Below are positions 7,474-13,359 of a stretch of DNA of 16,360 bases, piece after piece. The DNA comes from Methanomassiliicoccales archaeon (GTDB lineage: Archaea; Thermoplasmatota; Thermoplasmata; Methanomassiliicoccales; JACIVX01), in NCBI GenBank assembly GCA_028682925.1, contig JAJRAG010000144.1, positions 1 through 16,360 on the forward strand. The letters run 5' to 3'. The notes beneath the pieces are model-generated. The model was not told the origin of the DNA. It was given only the letters and a program-made list of their open reading frames with translations, and did not search any database. Within the stretch, counting starts at the first letter, position 1, and each line of letters opens with the position of its first letter. The position numbers were made by a program, and so were the translations under genes.

Positions 7474-7854
7474 CTATGTAAAGCCGCCCTTGATCTTCTG
7501 TCTATCCACTTTTATACCATTCGGAGTGACGACGATGATGTTCTTGCCGATGGCAGCAACGTCACCGTTCGTATCCCTCGACACCGCCTTCAGCTCGTTC
7601 GTGATCCTCTTGAGGGTGAGGGAGTCGTTCGAAAGCGCGGAGTAATCTATCAGTAGAATATTGCCGTTATACACAGGCTGGGTAATAGCTGAAAGATCCT
7701 CGTATCGATATATCTCGGCGTACTTCACCATCCCTTTGCCTTGGAGCGGATTGGTCTCATCGAAGCTCAGCTGCCCAAGGTCAATGTACTGATCAGTCTC
7801 AACAGTCTGGGTTTCTTCTTTCGCCCTTCCAAATGGCTTTTTCAATAATGGCAT
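7474..7854 (-). CDS. sepF: Archaeal cell division protein SepF
   Basis: SepF anchors FtsZ to the membrane at the division site; in many archaea it is the only known FtsZ anchor. The 126-aa protein has the family layout. It has a short basic/hydrophobic N-terminus (MPLLKKPFGRAK) that can act as a membrane-targeting helix, then a variable acidic linker to about residue 40. The conserved beta/alpha domain follows, with VKYAEIYRYEDLSAIT, VYNGNILLIDYSALSND, LKRITNELKAVSRDTNGDVAAIG and IIVVTPNGIKVDR. The start ATG (7854-7852) is preceded by GGGGAT, and a TATA-like TTAATAA lies further upstream near 7886-7897. No ftsZ is seen here, so the assignment rests on the protein itself. Flanking genes on the same strand (HD hydrolase, small zinc ribbon protein) appear separately transcribed. 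Confidence 0.9.
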   Translation of the reverse strand: MPLLKKPFGRAKEETQTVETDQYIDLGQLSFDETNPLQGKGMVKYAEIYRYEDLSAITQPVYNGNILLIDYSALSNDSLTLKRITNELKAVSRDTNGDVAAIGKNIIVVTPNGIKVDRQKIKGGFT

Positions 7855-8014
7855 CGCATCCCCGTCCGAGATAATGGTCTGACTGGTTATTAATCTTTCT
7901 CAGCGGCGATTGCTCAGACGCGATACTGAGTTCTATTCGCAGTCAAGTCGGAAGAAGTTGGTCCTCACCGCATGGAAGAAGTCCTAGATGATCTGTCCGA
8001 GCCAGCAAAGGCTA

Positions 8015-8245
8015 TTACATCTTGAAAACCTTTGAGCGGTCCTTCCCGTGTCCCTCCTCCTCCAACTGCTTTTGGCAATTGTTGCAATAGAAATATCCTA
8101 TGGAATCCTCCCTGAAGAGATCGCCTTCGCCCTGACTGAAGACCTTTCTGCATCTGTGACATCGGAACTTCGTGGGCGATCGCATCGCCGCCTCCTCATC
8201 AGGACCGTACACCTTCGATCTCGGCCTTCTTTTCTTGACCGTCAT
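8015..8245 (-). CDS. Small zinc ribbon protein
   Basis: This is a 76-aa basic protein of unknown function. A single zinc ribbon is formed by CHRC and, about 22 residues later, CNNC (within FRCHRCRKVF ... YFYCNNC). The N-terminus MTVKKRRPRSK is strongly basic and the C-terminus is charged. Such proteins usually bind nucleic acid or protein, but nothing here shows which. I start it at the ATG at 8245, with AAGGA about 8 bases upstream and a TATA-like TAATATG near 8282-8290. The frame stays open for another 29 codons to 8332; that extension would overlap the PUA gene and reads like untranslated sequence. It lies 65 bases downstream of the PUA gene on the same strand. Confidence 0.7.
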   Translation of the reverse strand: MTVKKRRPRSKVYGPDEEAAMRSPTKFRCHRCRKVFSQGEGDLFREDSIGYFYCNNCQKQLEEEGHGKDRSKVFKM

Positions 8246-8310
8246 CTCAATCGTCCTTATGATATTGACAAATCCGGGCGTACATATTACCTTCGGAGAC
8301 GATATCCAAG

Positions 8311-8805
8311 TCACTCCTCTCCATATTTCCAAAGCTTGTCCCCGACGAAATGTATGCTCTTAACCGCCTTGCCTGGCAGTTTCTTGGCCATATCTTGGGC
8401 TGAAACGAGCGCCTTGCCGATGGCCAGCGGAACCTTGTTCTTGACATCCCTTATCCATACGAAATCGTTCTCTTTGATTTCCGGATCCGACTCCACTATG
8501 CCAGGGGCCATCACGTCCGCACCTTTCGAGACATACGGGACCGCGCCCATGTCGACAGTGACGTACGCTTTCGACGGCTTGAATTTAAGGAGACCTCGTA
8601 CTGTCAGGAAGGCTTCGTCGTCTATGACGATAGCAAGCGCCTCGCCGTTGACGAAGATGACGTCGAACTCGTTGCTCTCCGCCCGATCGATTGTGTCCGT
8701 CGGGCCGAAGACATCGATTCCGACCCTGCGCGATATCTCATCCGCAAGAGCCCTAATCTCCTTCTCCCTCAGTCTGTGGCGTTTTCTGATTCTGATCTCC
8801 GCCAT
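8311..8805 (-). CDS. PUA-domain RNA-binding protein (Tma20/MCT-1-like)
   Basis: This 164-aa protein has an N-terminal pre-PUA domain (about 1-75, starting with a basic stretch RIRKRHRLREKEI) and a C-terminal PUA domain (about 78-155: AYVTVDMGAVPYVSKGADVM, GIVESDPEIKENDFVWIRD, PLAIGKAL). This is the layout of archaeal homologues of eukaryotic MCT-1/Tma20, which bind the small ribosomal subunit and act in initiation or recycling; a similar role here is inference. The ATG at 8805 has no SD. A TATA-like CTTTTTAGG on the minus strand (8827-8835) is centred about 26 bases upstream, so the transcript looks leaderless. It lies between two zinc ribbon genes on the same strand. Confidence in the fold is high, in the exact role moderate. 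Confidence 0.88.
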   Translation of the reverse strand: MAEIRIRKRHRLREKEIRALADEISRRVGIDVFGPTDTIDRAESNEFDVIFVNGEALAIVIDDEAFLTVRGLLKFKPSKAYVTVDMGAVPYVSKGADVMAPGIVESDPEIKENDFVWIRDVKNKVPLAIGKALVSAQDMAKKLPGKAVKSIHFVGDKLWKYGEE

Positions 8806-8826
8806 GCAGAGGCGATTGATGGAGGA

Positions 8827-8835
8827 CCTAAAAAG
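8827..8835 (-). promoter_or_regulatory. TATA-like element of the PUA protein gene
   Basis: On the minus strand this reads CTTTTTAGG, about 26 bases ahead of the ATG at 8805. There is no SD between them, which fits leaderless transcription. Confidence 0.45.
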
Positions 8836-8847
8836 CTTTACAGGAGC

Positions 8848-9186
8848 TCAGTGCTTCTTTCTTCCGAACAGGCGTCTCAGTCCGCCCTTGTCCTTCGATT
8901 CTCTGTCCAATTCCTGAGCTGTGATCTCGGCTTTCTCATCGTGGACCGGTTCTGGAGACTTCTCTGGGACCGCAACGATCGCCGCGATTGACTGAGGCTC
9001 GGGCGTAGCCTTCATCGTTGCAGGAACGCTCGATTGACGCCCTTCGGATATGTCCCTGGCAACATCCTCAAGTTCATCCATACCAGCGGTAGAGAAGTCG
9101 GCCCCGCAGAAAGGACATTCTTTTGCATTCGAAGCGATCCTCCGATCGCACATTGGGCACTCAATCTCCAATGACTCCGAATCCAT
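8848..9186 (-). CDS. Zinc ribbon protein with basic amphipathic C-terminus
   Basis: This is a 112-aa protein of unknown function. The N-terminus carries a rubredoxin-like zinc ribbon, ECPMCDRR ... ECPFCGADF (C10, C13, C24, C27), of the kind found as a generic domain in many archaeal proteins. Residues 35-100 form an acidic, Pro/Ala-rich, probably disordered linker. The last residues, GGLRRLFGRKKH, form a short basic and hydrophobic stretch that could contact membrane or nucleic acid; it resembles the N-terminal membrane-targeting segment of the nearby SepF (LLKKPFGRAK). I start at the ATG at 9186, with AGGAGT 6 bases ahead. The frame is open 122 codons further upstream, but that part crosses the promoter region of the divergent gene and looks non-coding. 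A TATA-like element (TTTAT/TTAAAT) lies at about 9200-9225. Confidence 0.75.
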   Translation of the reverse strand: MDSESLEIECPMCDRRIASNAKECPFCGADFSTAGMDELEDVARDISEGRQSSVPATMKATPEPQSIAAIVAVPEKSPEPVHDEKAEITAQELDRESKDKGGLRRLFGRKKH

Positions 9187-9356
9187 CGGGTGACTCCTGG
9201 AAGAAGCATAAAGCTTACTAGATTTAATCGTTGCGGTACGAATTCTAGTTTCAGTAAACCAGTCAATGATATCTCTGGACAATCCAATCAAGATGCTAGA
9301 TGACCCCGCCCCCGACATGTTCTCTCTTATCAAATCGCGGACCGAGGCAGAAAGGG

Positions 9357-9364
9357 TTTTAATA
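9357..9364 (+). promoter_or_regulatory. TATA box of the membrane-protein operon
   Basis: TTTTAATA is centred about 27 bases before the ATG at 9388. This would give a leaderless or nearly leaderless transcript. Confidence 0.55.
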
Positions 9365-9387
9365 CCGAACTTCATTGAGTGAAGCCA

Positions 9388-10224
9388 ATGCGCTGGGGAT
9401 TGCTGGCAGTAAGACTTGGTATCATCGCGGTAAACATTGTGATCGCTCTGATTATAATATTGGCCGTGATTCCGTTGGCGACTGGCGGTCTCGATGTGGA
9501 TGTTCCAAGTTCGAACGAGTCGAGTTGGACACTCGATGGTCAGGTTCTGCATCTTTCAGCTCCAGTGAGCGTTCATAATGGGGGATTCTACGACATAGAG
9601 GACTTCTCGTTGAGAATGCAAGTCGTGGACGAAAGCGGAAACGAGATAATGGACGATCGGTCAATCCCCGCGAACCTGAGGGCAGGGAGGACGACTGATG
9701 TCCCCCTTCAACTCAGCCTTGATATCAGAAACGTGAGTCAAGAAGCGAAAAGGAAGATAGTCTTCGAGGGCGCCTCGTATAACATCTCTCTCAGCATTGA
9801 GGCCCATTACATCATGAAATTGATGAAGTTGGGAATAGCAGTTGAAGATGAAATGCGTTGGGACCCCCTGATAAATGAGTACAGGATTGACCAGAGCCAG
9901 ATACGCTACGAGTATAACGGATCTCAGATAGTGATGATTGTCCCCTACTACATTTCTACGTCCCAAATGGTGTACGGTTATGAGATCAACGTTACCTCGG
10001 AACTCAGGAACTCAACTTCCATGCTTGGTGAAGGATCCAATCAAGTGACATTGAACTCGAGCCTCAATGGCAAGTTGCGCGAATTGCCTGTCGTGTTGAG
10101 CCAGGAAGCCTCTATTTGGCTTGCGACTCACTCCGAGGCACTGACAATGGACCTGAGACTCGACTTCATGGGAGCCAATGCAGAGGAGAGCATCCAGTAT
10201 TACTGGAACGCTCCGATACCTTGA
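9388..10224 (+). CDS. Membrane-anchored exported protein, LEA14/WHy-like beta domain (putative)
   Basis: I recognise no named family with certainty. A single N-terminal transmembrane helix (about residues 4-30, GLLAVRLGIIAVNIVIALIIILAVIPLA) acts as signal anchor. The remaining ~245 residues are rich in beta-strand patterns and have no second helix. The stretch VSVHNGGFYDIEDFSLRMQV, followed by LRAGRTTDVPLQLSL, resembles the LEA14/WHy-type Ig-like fold, so a surface or pseudoperiplasmic role is likely. Seven N-x-S/T sequons (NES, NVS, NIS, NGS, NVT, NST, NSS) lie in the exported part, which suits archaeal N-glycosylation. The ATG at 9388 fits the TATA spacing; an in-frame GTG at 9379 would add three residues. 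The next gene begins 9 bases after the stop, so the two proteins are probably made together and may interact. Confidence 0.7.
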   Translation: MRWGLLAVRLGIIAVNIVIALIIILAVIPLATGGLDVDVPSSNESSWTLDGQVLHLSAPVSVHNGGFYDIEDFSLRMQVVDESGNEIMDDRSIPANLRAGRTTDVPLQLSLDIRNVSQEAKRKIVFEGASYNISLSIEAHYIMKLMKLGIAVEDEMRWDPLINEYRIDQSQIRYEYNGSQIVMIVPYYISTSQMVYGYEINVTSELRNSTSMLGEGSNQVTLNSSLNGKLRELPVVLSQEASIWLATHSEALTMDLRLDFMGANAEESIQYYWNAPIP

Positions 10225-10233
10225 GGGGATGAA

Positions 10234-10806
10234 ATGAACGAATTCTCTCTGAAGGATGGAAAGATCAGGGGAGGCCTGTTCTCCGCGATCGGATCCATCC
10301 TGAAATACGTCATAATACCTGTCATAATCTTCACCGTGATCGCAAGTGTCTTGAGCGCGGTGAGCCAGTTCAATGAGAACCTCGGTCTGAAGATGGTCGA
10401 TGACATGAGGAACATGGCGTTGATCCTCGGCCTGCCAATCGTGTTTCTCAGCTTCTTCCGGGGCTACTATCCAAAGGGATCGTATTCCAGGCTGACGTTT
10501 GCCATCGCCACGACGATAATGATCTGCGTATGGATCTGGTTTGTGATGCAGGGTGGGAAGTTCCAGCTTTCAGCGACACGCGCTGACCTAAACATGGACC
10601 TCTTGGGTCTCGTTCTATTACTCGTCGTCGTTGCCGCTATCGGTGGATTGTACTTTGTCGCAGAGTTGTTCTCCTACAGAAAGGAATACCTCGCCAGGAA
10701 AGTCACGCCAGTCGGATCCCTTCCTGGGCAGTCGGTGATCGGAACGCCGAAGACGGATGAACCTCAGGCGGAGCAGATTTCTTCACAGGATCCCCCCAAA
10801 GATTGA
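10234..10806 (+). CDS. Four-helix integral membrane protein of unknown function
   Basis: This is a 190-aa polytopic membrane protein that I do not recognise. Four hydrophobic segments lie at about residues 19-45, 60-77, 86-106 and 122-146, with short charged loops. A soluble, proline-rich and acidic C-terminal tail (about 155-190) follows. No catalytic motif is visible. The ATG at 10234 is preceded by GAGGGGAT, and the gap to the upstream gene is 9 bases, so both belong to one transcript. The partner is a membrane-anchored exported protein, which suggests a two-protein membrane complex of unknown role. Hydrophobicity and coding context make it a real gene; any function would be a guess. Confidence 0.72.
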   Translation: MNEFSLKDGKIRGGLFSAIGSILKYVIIPVIIFTVIASVLSAVSQFNENLGLKMVDDMRNMALILGLPIVFLSFFRGYYPKGSYSRLTFAIATTIMICVWIWFVMQGGKFQLSATRADLNMDLLGLVLLLVVVAAIGGLYFVAELFSYRKEYLARKVTPVGSLPGQSVIGTPKTDEPQAEQISSQDPPKD

Positions 10807-11061
10807 GTGATACGGAGAGTATGGGATCTCTCTGGTCGTTCGTAAACTCTGAAGGTACAGAGAGAGACGACAAGCCTCCTAGGTGCCATGTGATGCCACC
10901 ACTCTGTCGTGGGAGGTGACGGATAGGTCGGTTTTGGCGCGTCCCCCGTCCGCACTATTTCGAATGTTAGGGTCGATCACCATCACGAATTCGAATGAAA
11001 GTAGGGGGAACAGATAAATACTGAAGCGAATGTAGCCGAGGAAAGCAAGGAGAGTGCTATT
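10807..11061. other. Intergenic stretch with inverted repeats
   Basis: No protein gene is supported here. An 8-base perfect inverted repeat TCTCTCTG (10827-10834) / CAGAGAGA (10858-10865) follows the membrane operon and could form a terminator-like or structural hairpin. Further possible pairings are CCTCC (10875-10879) with GGAGG (10912-10916) and CCAC (10899-10902) with GTGG (10909-10912). The right end carries the promoter of the next gene (GATAAATA, 11013-11020). Confidence 0.4.
11013..11020 (+). promoter_or_regulatory. TATA box of the four-cysteine protein gene
   Basis: GATAAATA is centred about 45 bases before the start codon. An SD-like AAGGAG lies at 11047-11052. Confidence 0.5.
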
Positions 11062-11787
11062 TTGGGCATAAGCATAGCAATAAGCGAACTGGACAGTGTT
11101 GATTCGCTCTGCAAGGCCAAGAAGACTTCAATTCTGAAAGTTCATCTGGATTCTGTGACCGGATTTGAGCAATATGCCGAATTCGACATGGTCATAGCCC
11201 CGGAGGACGCAAGGAAGGTCATGGGCGCTGACTGGGAATCGTTCCTGAAGAGAAACCGATTCGAGGACGGAATGGAGAGGATCTACCTGGAGAAGGTCAA
11301 GAACGAACAGGACAGACAGAAGCTGCTGCCTTCGGCGAAGAAGCTCTACAATGGGTGGATATCATTGACCAATCCCCCGAACGGAGTGAAGCAAGACATA
11401 ATGGCCAAGGCTGACAAGGACAATCGTTTGACGGATTGGGACATGCTGAGCTTCGAAGAGTTGAATGAGACATGCGGACGCTGCCCGCTCTCGTGGGACA
11501 ACAAGAGAGGATGCATAGGCACTTTCGGACCGGAGAATAGTCTGTTGCCGTCGATAGCTGAGAAGAATGGGTGCAAGACGATAGCCAATGTCCCAAGATA
11601 CGCCAAGGATGGGACGAGGCTTAGCCCCGATGACGCGAAGCGCCTCTTGGATGAGATCAGAATACTCAGAGAAAAGCTCCCGTTTGAGGGCAAAGCAATG
11701 GTCCGAAGATACGGTGGCGTCCTCGATAGACTGGAAGCGGTTGCCAACACCTGCATTAAGTTCGGCACAAGGTTCTACTTCGTGTGA
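11062..11787 (+). CDS. Unrecognised protein with a four-cysteine cluster
   Basis: This is a 241-aa soluble protein that I cannot assign to a family. The N-terminal ~110 residues are mixed alpha/beta and charged. The central region has a conserved-looking motif TCGRCPLSWDNKRGCIGTFGP, followed by NGC. Its cysteines C138, C141, C151 and C171 could bind zinc or an iron-sulfur cluster. The C-terminus is helical (DDAKRLLDEIRILREKL) and ends in FGTRFYFV. The start shown is TTG with AAGGAG (11047-11052) 9 bases upstream. An ATT codon sits directly before it at 11059 and would also fit. It has its own TATA box and converges with the E1-like gene of the AOR cluster with a 5-base gap. That adjacency may be accidental. 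Confidence 0.75.
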   Translation: MGISIAISELDSVDSLCKAKKTSILKVHLDSVTGFEQYAEFDMVIAPEDARKVMGADWESFLKRNRFEDGMERIYLEKVKNEQDRQKLLPSAKKLYNGWISLTNPPNGVKQDIMAKADKDNRLTDWDMLSFEELNETCGRCPLSWDNKRGCIGTFGPENSLLPSIAEKNGCKTIANVPRYAKDGTRLSPDDAKRLLDEIRILREKLPFEGKAMVRRYGGVLDRLEAVANTCIKFGTRFYFV

Positions 11788-11792
11788 GACGA

Positions 11793-12557
11793 TCATTTGC
11801 CAGGAAGCAGATGACCACAGACCATACAAGTCTCCACCCTACATATTTCTATTGTATCCCAATGACCATAAAGAAGGTCTCCGACCATCAGTTTTGAGAG
11901 AAGCGGCTCGGCCAGTCCCGTAATCAGTTTGATCGCCTCTGTCGCCTCCAGTATTCCGAACAGACCAGCCGTCACTCCGATTATTGGAAAAATGGGTTTC
12001 TTCGGAGGTTGTATGGGGAAGAGACACTTGAGGCATGGCGTCTTTCCGGGGACGATCGTGGTAATCTGGCCATTGAATCCTTCCACCGCGGCATGGACAA
12101 ATGGCACTCCGCTCCGCACGCAGAAATCGTTCAGAAGGTAGCGGGGAGAGAAGTCATCCAGGCAGTCTAATATGACGTTCGTCTCGGCGAAGACATCTTC
12201 GATGTTGTCCTCCGTGACCTTGATCTTCTTTGGAACGATCTCCACGTCCGAATTGAACTCTCTTGCTTTCCAAGCGGCAGATTCGACCTTCGATCTACCT
12301 TCCTTGACATCCTTTTCCCAGTGCAGGACCTGTCTGTTGAGATTCGATATGTCCGGGGCCTGAAAGTCGGCGAGAATGATCCTTCCGACACCGGCCGCGG
12401 TCAGATAGATAGTCGCAGGCGAGCCGAGCCCGCCGATGCCCATGATCCCGACGGTGGCGTCTCGGAGCTTCCTCTGTCCATCCTCTCCGATTCCCTCGAT
12501 CAGTATCTGCCTGGAGTACCTCTCCAATTCTCGAGACGACAACCCGGCTGTCTTCAA
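11793..12557 (-). CDS. MoeB/ThiF/HesA-family E1-like adenylyltransferase
   Basis: This enzyme should adenylate the C-terminal Gly of a MoaD/ThiS-type beta-grasp protein with ATP, as a step toward sulfur transfer or conjugation. Counted from the TTG at 12557, the 254-aa protein has the nucleotide-binding loop GIGGLGS (40-46), D64, R75-Q76, K90 and the Mg-binding D131 (DCLDD). The zinc cysteines are C175, C178, C244 and C247, almost the same positions as in E. coli MoeB. The crossover region after C178 reads LFPIQPPKKPIFPIIGVTAG and has no cysteine where many E1-like proteins have one. I chose the TTG because it follows GGGGGCGATC and gives ELERYSRQILI at the usual distance from the N-terminus. 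The frame is open to 12749, but that extension would overlap the upstream gene and crosses a TATA-like stretch (about 12617-12630). It is the last gene of the AOR cluster. Confidence 0.87.
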   Translation of the reverse strand: MKTAGLSSRELERYSRQILIEGIGEDGQRKLRDATVGIMGIGGLGSPATIYLTAAGVGRIILADFQAPDISNLNRQVLHWEKDVKEGRSKVESAAWKAREFNSDVEIVPKKIKVTEDNIEDVFAETNVILDCLDDFSPRYLLNDFCVRSGVPFVHAAVEGFNGQITTIVPGKTPCLKCLFPIQPPKKPIFPIIGVTAGLFGILEATEAIKLITGLAEPLLSKLMVGDLLYGHWDTIEICRVETCMVCGHLLPGK

Positions 12558-12724
12558 TTCGATCGCCCCCGCGATAGCCCCGATCGCACTTGTTGTTATC
12601 GAATGCAAGAAGATAGCAAAAAAGGTTTCCAGAGAAGAACGAACGTTGAGCCTACGAAGGTCGCTGCGGTATCGAGGAAAGCTTCTTTGGTGTTCTTCGA
12701 AACGAACCTCTCGGCAGGGTTCCG

Positions 12725-13003
12725 CTACTGCTTCTTGCTGAAATACCACTTGTACAGCAGAGCCATATCCCTCGGGAAGATAGCTACCGTGTCCCCGTCC
12801 GATATCGTCCTTTTTGGCCCCGAGTAGTCGTTGTTCACGAACAGATGACTCACCTCATCTTCTCGAAGATTCAGAAGCTCGAGAATGTCGGAAATGCTTT
12901 GGACTCTCCCACCGTCAACCTCCAAGATGCCTACGATACCGGTCCCGTCCGTGGCCGGCGCTCTATTCATCAATGTTCCAAACAGCTTTATTTTCACCGT
13001 CAT
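12725..13003 (-). CDS. MoaD/ThiS-like beta-grasp protein lacking the C-terminal GlyGly
   Basis: This is a 92-aa ubiquitin-fold protein. The strand MTVKIKLFGTLMNRA, the helix region SISDILELLNL, the strand HLFVNND and the stretch ISDGDTVAIFPRDMALLYKW match the MoaD/ThiS order. The family's terminal GlyGly is missing: after the IFP strand the chain continues to LLYKWYFSKKQ. It therefore cannot carry a GG-thiocarboxylate and may act as a structural or carrier partner. The ATG at 13003 has AAGGAG 9 bases upstream; an in-frame GTG at 13024 would add seven residues. It follows the GG-ending paralogue with a 13-base gap, so both are translated from one message. A 167-base stretch without a gene separates it from the E1-like gene downstream. 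Confidence 0.82.
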   Translation of the reverse strand: MTVKIKLFGTLMNRAPATDGTGIVGILEVDGGRVQSISDILELLNLREDEVSHLFVNNDYSGPKRTISDGDTVAIFPRDMALLYKWYFSKKQ

Positions 13004-13016
13004 TTCTCCACTCTCC

Positions 13017-13292
13017 TTATCCACCAGCGAGGACAGGAAACACCGCCATCCTGTCTCCCTCGATGAGCTTCGTATCCAGGCCGGCGAGGTAGTCTATGTT
13101 GGTGCCGTTGACCATGACTTTGATCTTGTCCTTGAGCTGCCTTTGACGATAGTCCTCGAATATCTCCGGCTTCAATTTCTCGAACGTGGTCACGAGCTTT
13201 TCCAAGGCGGACAATACCGTATCTACCTTAAGGTCGACTTCTCCGGTGCCGGAGATATCCTGCAGCGTCGCGAACATTTTGACTCTGACCAT
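13017..13292 (-). CDS. MoaD-like sulfur-carrier / SAMP-type beta-grasp protein with C-terminal GlyGly
   Basis: This is a 91-aa ubiquitin-fold protein with the canonical end DRMAVFPVLAGG. The GlyGly tail is the site of adenylation and thiocarboxylation in MoaD-type molybdopterin synthase small subunits, and of conjugation in archaeal SAMPs. The N-terminal strand MVRVKMFATLQDISG and the MVNGTNIDYL strand fit the family. The ATG at 13292 is preceded by GAGG 4 bases ahead; a TTG directly before it would add one residue. It lies 67 bases after the AOR gene and just before a second, GG-less paralogue, on the same strand as an E1-like activating enzyme. The likely job is sulfur delivery for the pterin cofactor of AOR; a SAMP role remains possible. 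No MoaE is visible in this window. Confidence 0.88.
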   Translation of the reverse strand: MVRVKMFATLQDISGTGEVDLKVDTVLSALEKLVTTFEKLKPEIFEDYRQRQLKDKIKVMVNGTNIDYLAGLDTKLIEGDRMAVFPVLAGG

Positions 13293-13359
13293 CAAGCCTC
13301 ATCCTTTGAAGAGTATCATAGAAATAGAAAGGAAAAGGGTTTCGGACGTCGCCCTTCTA

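Noticed and set aside
8246..8332. 29-codon extension of the small zinc ribbon protein
   Set aside because: It overlaps the PUA gene end and includes the likely promoter; the ATG at 8245 fits better.
8048..8917. 289-codon plus-strand open frame opposite the PUA and zinc ribbon genes
   Set aside because: It is antisense to two supported genes, Ser/Leu-rich, with no domain and no SD.
9187..9552. N-terminal extension of the zinc ribbon protein up to base 9552
   Set aside because: It overlaps the divergent membrane-protein gene and its promoter; the ATG at 9186 has a good SD.
12558..12749. N-terminal extension of the E1-like protein up to base 12749
   Set aside because: It would overlap the upstream beta-grasp gene, crosses a TATA-like stretch, and has no counterpart in MoeB/ThiF proteins; the TTG at 12557 gives the normal length.
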